Shown: piece by piece, positions 7,288-16,649 of the stretch | Layout: the number at the start of each line of letters is the position of its first letter | How positions within the stretch are numbered: the first letter of the stretch is position 1 | Program-made: the position numbers and the translations under genes | Notes under the pieces: generated by a model | What the model saw: only the letters and a program-made list of their open reading frames with translations | Told to the model about the DNA's origin: nothing | The model's database searches: none | Source: Legionellaceae bacterium | Lineage (GTDB): Bacteria; Pseudomonadota; Gammaproteobacteria; Legionellales; Legionellaceae | Length of the DNA: 46,457 nucleotides | Direction: 5' to 3' | NCBI GenBank assembly: GCA_018061965.1 | Contig: JAGOTG010000010.1 | Location: 1-46,457 of the forward strand

Positions 7288-9918
7288 CTACAAAGGCAAT
7301 GTAAATCGAAAAGCAACCCCTCCTTTTCCATACAAATTTTCTGCCCAAATTTGGCCTCCGTGCGCTTCAATATTGATTTGACAGTAGGTCAAGCCCAACC
7401 CTAAACTATCGTGATGATCAGACACAGGGCTGCGATAAAATGGATTGAATATTTTAGATAGGTCCTCATTTTTGATGGCTGCCCCCGTATTCTCTACGCT
7501 CACCAAAATATGGGTTTGTTGCATCTGCATGTAAATATCAATCACGGAACTAGGAGGAGAGTATTTCATGGAGTTGTCTAATAAATTTAATAGTACTTCT
7601 TGGATACGCATCGGATCCAGATTGAGCTTGGGTAAAGAAGATGGGCTATGAACCTGAATAGATCGCTTATGTTTGGCTTTACGCAATTGCTTTAAAGTCT
7701 GCTGCAGCAGTGCGCTCAAATCCACCTCTTTCTTTTCTAACTTGATGCGATGTGCTTCAAATTCAATAATCTGTAAGATATTATTATTAATCAAACTAAT
7801 TTTATTCAGTTCTTCATTTACATCGTGAGTAGGATTGGCCACAGATTTTTGCGCAACACCGGACCCTAGGACGTCTAAAACAAATTTCAGGGGATAATTC
7901 AATTGCGTTGAAATAGTCTTCAATAATGCATTTTTGGCGAAATCAATTTCTTGTTTTAATTGTTTCTTCCTGAGTTTTTCCTGGAGGTGATCGACCTCTA
8001 GCGCCAGAGCTAATTGATTGACAAATGCTTCCAGCGTGCGTAATTGATCGGGGCTAAACAATCCCTTTTCTTGGGGCTGTATTTTTAAAACACCGATAGC
8101 CGGTTGCGACGAGGTGTGCAAAGGGATATATAAGGCATCAGATGAGCTTAAAGTATCCGTACCTAAGCCTGCTGGCTGGGCCATATCATAAACCCACTGA
8201 GCAACACCTTGGTCCTTTTCATTATGCTGCAAAGAAGTCGGGCAAGCGGCTTGGACATCCAAATGACCTTCTTGGGGGATAAGAATCAAAACCGTCGCAT
8301 ACAAAGACTGAGCAATATACTCCGCTCCCAATGATAATATTTCCTGCATCCCGCGTGTTTGGAGTAATTTTTGACTGAAATCATACGATGCTCGAGTTTG
8401 CTGCTGAATTTCACGTGCAATCTTAGCTTCTCGGTATTTTAATACCATCCAAAAAATCATGATCAAGGAAACAAAAAACATCACGCTCATAGTCACAAGA
8501 GAATGAAAAGAGACTACTTTCAAATGATAAAGGGGGGTTACAAAAAAATAATCGAAAGCCAATACACTAAAAAAAGAAGTTACAATCGCGGGACCCGCTC
8601 GTCCTAACACCGCGATCAACATCACTACCAAAAGATAACACAACCCAATCACATTCGGAGCAAGAAAAGAGGTCAATAAAAAACAGCAGCCCGTTACCAA
8701 TCCGACCGCCATAATACTGAGTCCATAATAATGCCAAGCAATATTAGGATACTCCTCAAATAATTTATTCGGTTTAAGGTCTTTTTTATTGCCTACAATA
8801 TAAACATTAATTTCACCACTCTGAGCAATCAACTCATCCGCTAATCGCCGCCGAAATAAATAACGCCAAGACTGCGTACGATCCTTCGACAGCATAATTT
8901 GGGTCACATTAGCGCTTCTGGCGAACTGCAAAAGCTCTTTCACAACGTCACGACCCAGTAAGACATGGGTGACTGCCCCCAATTGCTCAGCCAAACGCAG
9001 ATTTTCTATAGCCCGATTCCGTTTATTTTTAGACAGAAAAACATTTGGCGTATCAATATACACCGCCATCCACTCCGCTTGTAAGCTGCTTGCTAATTGC
9101 TTAGCAATCCGAATTAATTTTAACGATTGACTACTCGATCCCACACAAACCAAAATTTTGTCTGCAGTTGGCCAAATAGCATGGATCCCGGATGCCTTAC
9201 GGTAAGACAGCACATCTGTGTCAACGCAATTTGCCGTGACACGTAAAGCTAATTCGCGCAAAGCAATCAAGTTCCCCTTCCGAAAAAAATGAGTGGCCGC
9301 CAAACTTGCTTGTTCTGGGATGTAAATTTTTCCTTCTTGCAAACGCTTTAACAAATCATCTGCAGGCAGATCGACCAATTCAATAGCATGCGCACATTCC
9401 AACATGAAATCAGGCACGGTTTCCTTGACAGGTGCTTGAATAATCTGAGCCACATCATCTTTTAAGCTTTCAATATGTTGGACATTCAATGTGGTATAGA
9501 CATCAATACCCCGATCTAATAATTCTTTAATATCTTGCCAACGTTTCTCATGCCGTAAACCAGCTACATTGGTATGCGCCATTTCATCAACCAAAATCAA
9601 ACCTGGTGCTCGCTTTAACGCCGCATCCAAATCAAATTCCGTATAATTTTTATCGCGATGCATCATTCTTTGTGGCGGTAATATCTCAAAGTTGCTTAGC
9701 ATTTTATCAATTTCTTGGCGATTATGAGATTCAGCAATGCCAACCACCACATCTAAATTTTTCATCCGACTTTGGTAGGCATCATGGAGCATTTTATAGG
9801 TTTTACCCACACCCGGGGCGGCGCCCAGATAAATTTTTAATTTACCTTTTTTACCATCCTCTTCCTCTTGCTGAATTTGTTTTAATAAACGCTCTGGATC
9901 AGATCGAGTTTGTGGCAT
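7288..9918 (-). CDS. kdpD: KdpD-like sensor protein, with a degenerate H-box
   Basis: KdpD senses K+ limitation and normally phosphorylates KdpE to switch on the Kdp pump. At 876 aa it has the full domain order: N-terminal KdpD domain with Walker A GAAPGVGKT (residues 32-40), a Usp-like domain (~250-370), four membrane segments (~395-490), a GAF region (~530-640), a HisKA-like helix and a C-terminal ATPase. The N-box (NLLDNSMKYSPP) and G2 box (LGLGLTYCQ) are present. The H-box, usually SHDLRTPL, reads STQLNYPLK, with Thr671 where the phospho-acceptor His should be, and the G1 box is altered (NTGAA). The gene overlaps kdpC by 20 bases. No kdpE follows. It may act as a non-phosphorylating regulator. 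Confidence 0.9.
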   Translation of the reverse strand: MPQTRSDPERLLKQIQQEEEDGKKGKLKIYLGAAPGVGKTYKMLHDAYQSRMKNLDVVVGIAESHNRQEIDKMLSNFEILPPQRMMHRDKNYTEFDLDAALKRAPGLILVDEMAHTNVAGLRHEKRWQDIKELLDRGIDVYTTLNVQHIESLKDDVAQIIQAPVKETVPDFMLECAHAIELVDLPADDLLKRLQEGKIYIPEQASLAATHFFRKGNLIALRELALRVTANCVDTDVLSYRKASGIHAIWPTADKILVCVGSSSQSLKLIRIAKQLASSLQAEWMAVYIDTPNVFLSKNKRNRAIENLRLAEQLGAVTHVLLGRDVVKELLQFARSANVTQIMLSKDRTQSWRYLFRRRLADELIAQSGEINVYIVGNKKDLKPNKLFEEYPNIAWHYYGLSIMAVGLVTGCCFLLTSFLAPNVIGLCYLLVVMLIAVLGRAGPAIVTSFFSVLAFDYFFVTPLYHLKVVSFHSLVTMSVMFFVSLIMIFWMVLKYREAKIAREIQQQTRASYDFSQKLLQTRGMQEILSLGAEYIAQSLYATVLILIPQEGHLDVQAACPTSLQHNEKDQGVAQWVYDMAQPAGLGTDTLSSSDALYIPLHTSSQPAIGVLKIQPQEKGLFSPDQLRTLEAFVNQLALALEVDHLQEKLRKKQLKQEIDFAKNALLKTISTQLNYPLKFVLDVLGSGVAQKSVANPTHDVNEELNKISLINNNILQIIEFEAHRIKLEKKEVDLSALLQQTLKQLRKAKHKRSIQVHSPSSLPKLNLDPMRIQEVLLNLLDNSMKYSPPSSVIDIYMQMQQTHILVSVENTGAAIKNEDLSKIFNPFYRSPVSDHHDSLGLGLTYCQINIEAHGGQIWAENLYGKGGVAFRFTLPL

Positions 9919-10477
9919 TTGCCCCCCCTCTTAATGCATCCAATGCTAGATTTAACTGCAAAACATTCACTCTCGACTCACCAAAAAGGTGTAAAGTACG
10001 GCCGCTGGTATGCGCTAGAATCAGAGCATGGACTTGCGCTATCGGTAACTGTCTTGCTGTGGCAACCCGTTCCATTTGATAATACGCTGCCTCAGGACTG
10101 ATTTCTGGATCTAAACCACTGCCTGATGCGGTGACCAAATCAACCGGAATCGGCTTCTGAACCCAATGATGTTCAGAGATCCTTGCATTCATAGCATCCA
10201 GCAATGCTGGATTGGAAGGACCGAGATTTGATCCCCCTGAGGCCAACCCATTGTAGACACCATTGCTTGTAACAGAAGGACGCCCCCAAAAATAGTCATC
10301 ACTTGTAAAATTTTGACCAATCCATTTTGAGCCCACCGCTTGTCCCTGCTCCATAAGGATACTGCCATTGGCTTGCCAAGGAAAACACCCTTGAGCAAGC
10401 CCCGTAATCACAAGGGGATACACATAACCCGTCATAATAGTCAGCAACAAAAACAAGCGCCAAGTGGTCGTCAACAT
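9899..10477 (-). CDS. kdpC: K+-transporting ATPase subunit C
   Basis: KdpC is the small single-span subunit of the KdpFABC potassium pump and raises the ATP affinity of KdpB. The 192 residues match the usual size: one N-terminal membrane segment (LFLLLTIMTGYVYPLVI), then the periplasmic domain with family motifs such as WIGQNF, FWGRPS and SGSGLDPEISPEAA. It begins one base after kdpB ends and overlaps kdpD by 20 bases, implying translational coupling within the kdp operon. Confidence 0.95.
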   Translation of the reverse strand: MLTTTWRLFLLLTIMTGYVYPLVITGLAQGCFPWQANGSILMEQGQAVGSKWIGQNFTSDDYFWGRPSVTSNGVYNGLASGGSNLGPSNPALLDAMNARISEHHWVQKPIPVDLVTASGSGLDPEISPEAAYYQMERVATARQLPIAQVHALILAHTSGRTLHLFGESRVNVLQLNLALDALRGGANATNSI

Positions 10478-10478
10478 G

Positions 10479-12542
10479 TTATAAGCACCCCATGAGCCAA
10501 TCTATCCCTTTAATACCAATAAAAGGGACGATCACGCCCCCCAATCCATATATCAACATATGCCTACTCAACAGAGCCTGTGCACTCGTAGCATGATAAG
10601 AAATACCGCGCAAAGCCAAGGGAATCAACAACACAATGGTCAACGCATTAAATATCACTGCAGATAAAATTGCTGACTGAGGCGAACGCAAATGCATAAT
10701 ATTCAAACCATTTAAAATAGGATAAGTACTTGCAAACGCGGCAGGAAGAATCGCAAAGTATTTTGCAATATCGTTGGCTATGCTAAATGTGGTCAACGCG
10801 CCGCGCGTCATCAACAATTGTTTGCCAATATTCACAACTTCAATCAATTTCGTTGGATTGGAATCTAAATCGATCAAATTGCCCGCCTCTTTCGCTGCTT
10901 GAGTTCCAGAGTTCATAGCGACAGCGACATCAGCTTGCGCCAAAGCCGGCGCATCATTCGTGCCATCTCCCGCCATAGCCACCATCAAACCTTGTGCTTG
11001 CAGAGATCGAATCAGTTTTAATTTATCTTCAGGATGCGCTTCCGCGTAAAAATCATCAACACCTGCTTCTGCTGCAATGGCAGCTGCTGTCAAAGGATTG
11101 TCTCCTGTCACCATAATGGTTTTAATCCCCATTCGGCGTAATTCAGCGAACCGCTCACGAATACCGCCTTTGACAATATCTTTTAAATGCACAACGCCCA
11201 AAACCGATTGCCCTTCCGTAACCACCAATGCGGTACCACCTTGTTTGGATATAGCCGTCACGGACTCTTTGACCTCGTTTGGAAAAACTGCGCCTTGGCC
11301 TTCAATATAACGTTCAATCGCCGAAGCTGCTCCCTTACGAATTTGTCTACCCTCAATATTCGCACCACTCATACGCGTTTCTGCGGTAAAAGGGATAAAG
11401 GTTGCCTTAATATTGTTTAAACTATGGCCGCTAATGTGATATTTTTTTTTGGCTAAAACCACAATGCTACGTCCTTCAGGCGTTTCATCCGCCAAGGAAG
11501 CCAATTGTGCGGCGGCAACCAATTCTTTTACGTCTACACCCTCGGCAGGTATGAATTCAATGGCTTCTCGGTCACCTAAAGTAATAGTGCCTGTTTTATC
11601 CAAAAGCAACACATCCACATCCCCTGCCGCTTCCACAGCATGCCCCGACATGGCAATCACGTTGGCTTGAATCATCCTGTCCATACCTGCAATCCCAATG
11701 GCAGATAATAAACCACCAATCGTCGTAGGCGCTAAGCAGACAAACAAAGCAATCACCGCAGTAAGTGTAATCACGGATCCCGTGTGGGATGTCAGAATGG
11801 AATACTCAGAAAATACCGGCAATGTGGCACAAACCACTAGAAAAACAATCGTAAGTGTCGCTAATAATATGGTTAAAACCAATTCATTAGGCGTTTTTTG
11901 ACGTTTTGCGCCTTCTACCAAAGCGATCATTTTATCCAAAAAGGTTTCGCCAGAATTCGCCGTAATCCGAATAATAAGCCAATCAGAAATAATTTGTGTG
12001 CCACCCGAGACCGAACTTTTGTCCCCACCACTTTCCCGAATAACGGGCGCACTCTCACCGGTTATGGCGGCTTCGTTCACTGTCGCAATCCCTTCAATGA
12101 CTTCACCGTCACCAGGAATAAAATCGCCCGCCTCCACCAAAACAATATCGCCCACTTTCAGCTGCGTAGCAGGGATAAGGCTCGATTGACTCTGTAAGGC
12201 AGCAGACTGTAGTTTTTTAGCTAGTAAATCACGGCGCGCATTCCGCAACGATTGTGCTTGAGCTTTGCCGCGCCCTTCCGCCATGCATTCCGCAAAATTA
12301 GCAAAATATACGGTGAACCACAACGCCAAATCGATGCAAAAAATATAAGAAGGATCTGCTTCACCTTTGCTGGCCACTGCTTGAAAAAATAAAAACAAAT
12401 TAAGCAAAGCGCCTATATAGACCGTAAACATAACAGGATTGCGTAATTGATAACGGGGGTTTAGTTTGATCCCAGCGTCCCACATGGCCGAAAAAACAAT
12501 GGCGCCACTCCAAACCCAGGTTTTTTTTTTTCTAAGAGCCAT
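10479..12542 (-). CDS. kdpB: K+-transporting P-type ATPase, catalytic subunit B
   Basis: KdpB hydrolyses ATP to drive K+ uptake through KdpA. The 687-aa protein has all P-type ATPase signatures: the actuator motif ITGES, the phosphorylation site [10 protein letters not shown] with Asp315, and the hinge motif [19 protein letters not shown]. Seven hydrophobic segments are visible (residues ~38-60, 65-85, 220-245, 255-290 and three near the C-terminus). Its length is close to the E. coli protein (682 aa). It overlaps the end of kdpA by 11 bases and kdpC follows after one base. Confidence 0.97.
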   Translation of the reverse strand: MALRKKKTWVWSGAIVFSAMWDAGIKLNPRYQLRNPVMFTVYIGALLNLFLFFQAVASKGEADPSYIFCIDLALWFTVYFANFAECMAEGRGKAQAQSLRNARRDLLAKKLQSAALQSQSSLIPATQLKVGDIVLVEAGDFIPGDGEVIEGIATVNEAAITGESAPVIRESGGDKSSVSGGTQIISDWLIIRITANSGETFLDKMIALVEGAKRQKTPNELVLTILLATLTIVFLVVCATLPVFSEYSILTSHTGSVITLTAVIALFVCLAPTTIGGLLSAIGIAGMDRMIQANVIAMSGHAVEAAGDVDVLLLDKTGTITLGDREAIEFIPAEGVDVKELVAAAQLASLADETPEGRSIVVLAKKKYHISGHSLNNIKATFIPFTAETRMSGANIEGRQIRKGAASAIERYIEGQGAVFPNEVKESVTAISKQGGTALVVTEGQSVLGVVHLKDIVKGGIRERFAELRRMGIKTIMVTGDNPLTAAAIAAEAGVDDFYAEAHPEDKLKLIRSLQAQGLMVAMAGDGTNDAPALAQADVAVAMNSGTQAAKEAGNLIDLDSNPTKLIEVVNIGKQLLMTRGALTTFSIANDIAKYFAILPAAFASTYPILNGLNIMHLRSPQSAILSAVIFNALTIVLLIPLALRGISYHATSAQALLSRHMLIYGLGGVIVPFIGIKGIDWLMGCL

Positions 12543-14241
12543 ACATCCCCCATTGCATCAAATGTTCGACGATAGGCCCTAAAGCCAGTACCGGCAAAAA
12601 AGCCAGCGCACCTAAAAGCAGCATGACGGCAAGAAGTAAAATCATAAATAACGGGGTATGCGTCGCTAACGTGCCGATGCCAGCAGGAAGTTTTTGCTTG
12701 GCAAGCAACGATCCACTTAATGCCAAAATAGGGATAGCTACACCATAACGCCCTATTAGCATCAAAAATCCCCCTACAATCAAATAAAAGGGGTGACCGG
12801 CTTGTAAGCCTGCCAATGCACTACCATTATTGTTCATCATCGAAGACATGGCATATAACATTTCCGTTAATCCATGAGCACCGGGATTACCCAATGCTTG
12901 TTGCGGTCCTGGTAATAATGCAGCAGCAGCCGTACTCAATAATACCCCTACCGGCATGAGCAATAGAGCAAGCGCCGCCATTTTCATTTCAAAAGGAGCA
13001 ATTTTTTTACCCAAATATTCAGGAGTACGTCCAATCATCAGGCCGCCAATAAATACGGTAATCACCACCAGCAACAACATACCGTATAGCCCTGTTCCCA
13101 CTCCGCCAAACACCGTTTCACCTAGATTCATCATCCATAAAGGGATCAAGCTTCCTAATGGTGTATAAGAATCTAACATTGAATTGACAGAGCCGTTTGA
13201 AGTCGCAGTGGTCGCCACTGTCCAAAGTGCTGAGTTTACAACGCCAAAACGCGTTTCCTTGCCTTCTAAATTACCGCCACTGACTCCTAATGACTGATAA
13301 GCAGGATGTCCCTGTTGCTCAAACCATATCTCACCCACTACTGCAGGTATAAATACAATAACCATAACCATTAATAATGCACGTCCCTGCCTACGATCTG
13401 CGACCATGCAGCCAAACGTAAACGTTAAAGCAGCCGGAATCAACAAAATGGCTAACATCTCTAAAAAATTACTCAAAGGGGTGGGATTTTCAAAAGGATG
13501 TGCGCTATTCGCATTAAAAAAACCACCGCCATTTGACCCCAATTGTTTGATAGCAACTTGCGAGGCCACTGGCCCCATGGGGATGACCTGCTGGGTCATG
13601 TTTTGCAAACCATTGACAGTTTGATTGGGTTTTAAATTTTGAATCACGCCTTGGGAGACTAGTGCTAGGGCCAGAACACAAGCCAGCGGTAATAAAATAT
13701 AGAGCACACTTCGCACCATATCTACCCAATAATTTCCTAAATATTGCCCTTTGTGACCGTTAATCCCACGAATCAATGCCAATAAAATTGCGATGCCTGT
13801 GGCTGCTGAAAGAAAATTTTGACTGGTCATAGCACCCATTTGCGTTCCGTAACTGAGTGTGCTCTCTCCAGCATAAGCTTGCCAATTGGTATTGGTCACA
13901 TAACTGATTGCGGTGTTGAATGCCAGCCCAATATTCGGAGCCAATAAATGCTGAGGATTCCCAGGCAGATAATATTGTAAGCGCTGCACGGCGTACACAG
14001 CTATCAGACCACATCCATTCAGCAATAGCATGGCAAACGCATATTGCTGCCAAGTCATCTCTTGTTGCGGATCAATTCGGCACAAACGATAAATGAGGGA
14101 TTCAACGCCACTTAAAAAACGCACGTAGCGTGGATATTGACCTTGATAAATTTGAGCAATATACCAACCCAAAGGTTTGGCACAGCATAGAATCATAGCC
14201 ATATAACACCCAATTTGGAGCCATGCATTGAGTGATAGCAT
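12532..14241 (-). CDS. kdpA: K+-transporting ATPase subunit A (channel-like)
   Basis: KdpA binds and translocates K+ in the KdpFABC complex and descends from a K+ channel-like fold with four selectivity loops. From the chosen start it has 569 residues (E. coli 557) and at least ten membrane segments; motifs such as [33 protein letters not shown] and [11 protein letters not shown] mark the selectivity loops. The frame is open to 14364, but ATG 14241 is preferred: it gives the family N-terminus, has GGAA eight bases upstream and overlaps the kdpF stop as TAATG. Confidence 0.95.
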   Translation of the reverse strand: MLSLNAWLQIGCYMAMILCCAKPLGWYIAQIYQGQYPRYVRFLSGVESLIYRLCRIDPQQEMTWQQYAFAMLLLNGCGLIAVYAVQRLQYYLPGNPQHLLAPNIGLAFNTAISYVTNTNWQAYAGESTLSYGTQMGAMTSQNFLSAATGIAILLALIRGINGHKGQYLGNYWVDMVRSVLYILLPLACVLALALVSQGVIQNLKPNQTVNGLQNMTQQVIPMGPVASQVAIKQLGSNGGGFFNANSAHPFENPTPLSNFLEMLAILLIPAALTFTFGCMVADRRQGRALLMVMVIVFIPAVVGEIWFEQQGHPAYQSLGVSGGNLEGKETRFGVVNSALWTVATTATSNGSVNSMLDSYTPLGSLIPLWMMNLGETVFGGVGTGLYGMLLLVVITVFIGGLMIGRTPEYLGKKIAPFEMKMAALALLLMPVGVLLSTAAAALLPGPQQALGNPGAHGLTEMLYAMSSMMNNNGSALAGLQAGHPFYLIVGGFLMLIGRYGVAIPILALSGSLLAKQKLPAGIGTLATHTPLFMILLLAVMLLLGALAFLPVLALGPIVEHLMQWGMYGS

Positions 14242-14324
14242 TAAAAGTATTCCGGTTTTAGTAATACAAAAAATAAATAGACAATTAATCCCACAGTCGT
14301 TCCACCACACAGCCAATACATCAT
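14241..14324 (-). CDS. kdpF: KdpF small membrane subunit (27 aa)
   Basis: This tiny gene encodes one hydrophobic helix (GLIVYLFFVLL) ending in KPEYF, as expected for KdpF, the lipid-like stabilising peptide of the KdpFABC pump. It sits in the canonical place: its ATG overlaps the stop of the UgpQ-like gene (ATGA) and its stop overlaps the kdpA start (TAATG, shared base 14241). A second ATG at 14321 could also be used. It is short enough to be missed by automatic annotation. Confidence 0.88.
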   Translation of the reverse strand: MMYWLCGGTTVGLIVYLFFVLLKPEYF

Positions 14325-15064
14325 GATTTAATTCTCCAACCGGGATAATCACTAAACACGCCATCTACCCCCAAGGCAAAAAACCTGGAAATCAGAAATT
14401 GGAAATTGACCGTATAAATATATACACCAAAACCTTGTTGCTTCAAAGCTTCGATGCGTGCAGCCTTTGCAATGAGATAATGCAGATTCACAGACATACA
14501 ATTCAGCGACTGAGCGAAATCGAGTTCATCAGGGTGCCAACTATGCAGCAAATACCCTATGGGTAAGTCCGGCTGTAATTTGCGACACAAACGCAGCGCA
14601 TCCGGTTCAAAGCTAGAAATCAGAGGCAATGCTCTGCTACTGGGCCACAATTCATCTAATTCTCGTAACACCACGGTCACTGTCTCGTAAGTAAACCCCG
14701 GAAAAGGTTTGATTTCTATGTTGGCTGACATTTTATGCTTGCGTAACCAAATCAATGCTTCACGTAAAGTAGGAATGCGGGCGTCTTTATATTGTTTGGA
14801 AAACCAAGATCCCGCATCCAGACTTTTCAAATACGCAGAATCAACCAAACCAATTTTACCATGGCCATTGGTGGTTCTTTCCAGCGTTTCATCATGAAAA
14901 ACAAATGCTTCCCCGTCTGCGCTTAGAATCACATCAAACTCTACCGATTGCAAACCATGATGATGGGCTAACGCAAAACTTTCTAACGTATTTTCGGGCC
15001 CCAAAGCAGCCACCCCGCGGTGACCAATGATAGGGCCCAAGTTTTTTAAAGTTCTTTTTTTCAT
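14321..15064 (-). CDS. ugpQ: Glycerophosphodiester phosphodiesterase, UgpQ-like
   Basis: Members hydrolyse glycerophosphodiesters (deacylated phospholipids) to glycerol-3-phosphate plus an alcohol. The 247-aa protein has the GDPD signatures: HRGVAALGPENTLESF at the N-terminus, EFDVILSADGEAFVFHDE with the metal-binding acidic residues and catalytic His, LERTTNG, and NIEIKP in the middle of the barrel. There is no signal peptide, so it is cytosolic like UgpQ rather than periplasmic like GlpQ. It overlaps the upstream 227-aa gene by four bases and kdpF by four bases, so it appears to be translated as part of the kdp operon, an unusual partner for this pump. Confidence 0.9.
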   Translation of the reverse strand: MKKRTLKNLGPIIGHRGVAALGPENTLESFALAHHHGLQSVEFDVILSADGEAFVFHDETLERTTNGHGKIGLVDSAYLKSLDAGSWFSKQYKDARIPTLREALIWLRKHKMSANIEIKPFPGFTYETVTVVLRELDELWPSSRALPLISSFEPDALRLCRKLQPDLPIGYLLHSWHPDELDFAQSLNCMSVNLHYLIAKAARIEALKQQGFGVYIYTVNFQFLISRFFALGVDGVFSDYPGWRIKS

Positions 15065-15744
15065 TTACGAACCGATCCCGCCTCGACCAGTGCAGTCATC
15101 ACCAATTCATTGCTTACAGCGAGCGACGGCGCAGTACGACCCATTCTTGGCGTAACACCAGTAGCCATCATCATAGGTTGATCTTGTGAAGAGAACTGCT
15201 CTTCTTGATAGTTCACTGCGCTAATCGTAAAATGTTGCTCCGAATAGGTCTTATTTAATTGCGCCAATTCTTGTTGAATTTGCTTGTTGAGAACTTGGCG
15301 TAACAGTGCTTTGGCTGTCTGAATTTCCTCAAGATCTGGCTTAAATTCAATACCCGCGATTTGATAGATTTCACCCGGTTTTGAGACGTCTTTTGCTTTG
15401 TCATAGAGATGCGCCAGCTGACTTTGGTTGACTCTTATTTGCGCTTTAACCGAAAGTTTGTCCAGTCCTGAACTATCTTGAAACCGGTCAAATTGTACAA
15501 TATGCCAATCTCCAGACGCTATTTTGCTTAGTTTATCCAACATATCAGTACGTGCTTTCACCACATCAGAAGAATCCAAGCTCGCATTCACGGTCACCGT
15601 GAGCAATGCTGTTTGCGTATTGACCCAGGCTTTTGAAGACAATTGAAAATTGATTTTATCTAAAGTAAGTGGCTCTGGCATATCTGCGGCATACCCCAGC
15701 TGCCAACAGAACAGACCAACCATCATCCCTGTTATGCGTTTCAA
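15061..15744 (-). CDS. Exported protein of unknown function, 227 aa
   Basis: The N-terminus is a signal peptide (MKRITGMMVGLFCWQLGYA, cleavage probably before ADMPEP). The mature domain alternates beta-like segments (TALLTVTVNASL, KLSVKAQIRV) with helices (LEEIQTAKALLRQVLNKQI) and may be a SIMPL-like periplasmic fold, though I cannot confirm it. The start codon is TTG (15744), supported by AAGGAG six bases upstream and by the signal peptide. It overlaps the UgpQ-like gene by four bases (ATGA) and is the first gene of the long kdp transcription unit. Confidence 0.75.
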   Translation of the reverse strand: MKRITGMMVGLFCWQLGYAADMPEPLTLDKINFQLSSKAWVNTQTALLTVTVNASLDSSDVVKARTDMLDKLSKIASGDWHIVQFDRFQDSSGLDKLSVKAQIRVNQSQLAHLYDKAKDVSKPGEIYQIAGIEFKPDLEEIQTAKALLRQVLNKQIQQELAQLNKTYSEQHFTISAVNYQEEQFSSQDQPMMMATGVTPRMGRTAPSLAVSNELVMTALVEAGSVRK

Positions 15745-15764
15745 TATCGTCTCCTTAATGATAT

Positions 15765-15779
15765 CACTATAAAATAGTG
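15765..15779 (-). promoter_or_regulatory. Perfect short palindrome upstream of the kdp-containing operon
   Basis: CACTAT-AAA-ATAGTG lies about 20 bases upstream of the TTG start at 15744. On the minus strand it contains a TATAGT -10-like sequence, so it could be an operator overlapping the operon promoter. No convincing -35 was seen. Confidence 0.35.
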
Positions 15780-15801
15780 CCAGAGTTTCGTAGAAAAAGC
15801 A

Positions 15802-16254
15802 TTAGTTTCGTTCACCCTCGTCATCCCGGATAAAGTGAGGGACTTCCTCAAAATCGGGAGATGTCTCGCGACGCTCGACATGACGCACCAAAATCTTAGC
15901 CTGATCCCAGTACTGCATTAACTCCGCAAAAGAATGGCCTGCTAGAGTTGCCTTGCCATCAGCATTAGCCAATTGTTTCACCGCTAGTAATCGTCGCTCA
16001 AATTTAGCCAAAGTAGCGCGCAATGTTTCTTGAGGTTCGAATTTACAAAAAACACATAAAGAAAAAACAGCATGCAATAAATCGCCGATCTCTTCTTGCA
16101 AGGCAGCTTGATTAGCAAGATTAACGCCCAAATGTTCTTCAATTTCCACGCATTCACTTTGAATTTGCTGCATGATTTGCCTAGTATTTTCCCAACGAAA
16201 ACCAAATTCATCTGCATCAAGCTCAAGTTTCTTCACTTTTTCTAATAGATTCAA
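15802..16254 (-). CDS. MazG-like nucleotide pyrophosphohydrolase with a repeat-encoded tail
   Basis: MazG-type enzymes hydrolyse (d)NTPs to NMPs plus pyrophosphate using an all-alpha fold with acidic Mg-binding residues. The core motifs are here: SECVEIEEHLG (residues 33-43) and LQEEIGDLLHAVFSLCVF (52-69, with Glu55 and Asp58). Residues ~122-148 (from VRHVERRETSP to RDDEGE) are not part of the family. They are encoded by a dispersed repeat element whose second copy lies at 42958-43027. The start is TTG (16254), with GGGG eight bases upstream; an in-frame later start cannot be excluded. The catalytic core is intact, so the enzyme probably works. Confidence 0.8.
   Translation of the reverse strand: MNLLEKVKKLELDADEFGFRWENTRQIMQQIQSECVEIEEHLGVNLANQAALQEEIGDLLHAVFSLCVFCKFEPQETLRATLAKFERRLLAVKQLANADGKATLAGHSFAELMQYWDQAKILVRHVERRETSPDFEEVPHFIRDDEGERN
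15819..15888. repeat. Palindromic-type dispersed element, copy A (inside the MazG-like gene)
   Basis: This 70-base element starts CGTCATCCCGGATAAAGTG and ends GCTCGACATGACGCAC. It matches copy B at 42958-43027 at about 59 of 70 positions. Read on the minus strand, both copies give the same peptide pattern, VRHVE-RETSP followed by E-PHF-RDD. Copy A is in frame with the MazG core and supplies its last ~27 residues. Confidence 0.85.
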
Positions 16255-16283
16255 AATAGTACCCCATAAATTAAAGAACTCAT

Positions 16284-16428
16284 TAGACTTCTTGCATAAC
16301 CTGCGCCTTTGGTTTTATTGCGGCGTTACAAACGTTTCTGCGGTGCTCATTGACACAGGTAAACTCCGCTCCTCGAAATGTTTGTGCCTTGCACTAAATC
16401 AAAACTCACAGGTTATGCAAGAAGTCTA
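16284..16428. mobile_element. MITE-like element with 19-20 bp terminal inverted repeats
   Basis: The element begins with AGACTTCTTGCATAACCTG (from 16285, preceded by T) and ends with its perfect reverse complement (16409-16427, followed by A). It spans 145 bases, carries no gene, and its interior is itself an imperfect palindrome (GTTTTATTGCGG near one end against CTAAATCAAAAC near the other). These are features of a non-autonomous transposable element mobilised by an IS elsewhere. Bases TA at each end could be part of a target duplication. Confidence 0.75.
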
Positions 16429-16511
16429 GTCATTCCCGCGCCGGCGGGAATCTATTTTCACCTTGGAACAGAACATAGCAAGAATTGATCCTCACCTACT
16501 AGGGGATGACA
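16429..16511. repeat. REP-like element, copy 1
   Basis: It starts GTCATTCCCGCGCCGGCGGG and ends GGGGATGACAG. The same design (GTCATTCCCGCG-N2-GGCGGGAATC, then ~45 bases, then GGGATGAC) occurs at 30531-30613. It directly abuts the MITE-like element and creates the spurious upstream extension of the following gene's open frame. Confidence 0.7.
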
Positions 16512-16649
16512 GAGTTAATTGAACATTGCTATGATTATGACAACTACCTACAAATACTTCCAGAATTCATTAAAACCCTGTTACATCATGATGAGTCCTG
16601 GCATAATAATATTAAAAGTGACACTGGCTGTTTTAAACAAGGGGCTAAC

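Noticed and set aside
9606..10101. Plus-strand frames opposite kdpD and kdpC
   Set aside because: They lie fully antisense to strongly identified kdp genes, lack ribosome binding sites and encode low-quality peptides.
16506..16649. 48-codon N-terminal extension of the amino acid dehydrogenase
   Set aside because: The extension begins within a REP-like repeat and does not resemble the family; ATG 16650 has a strong AAGGGG site.
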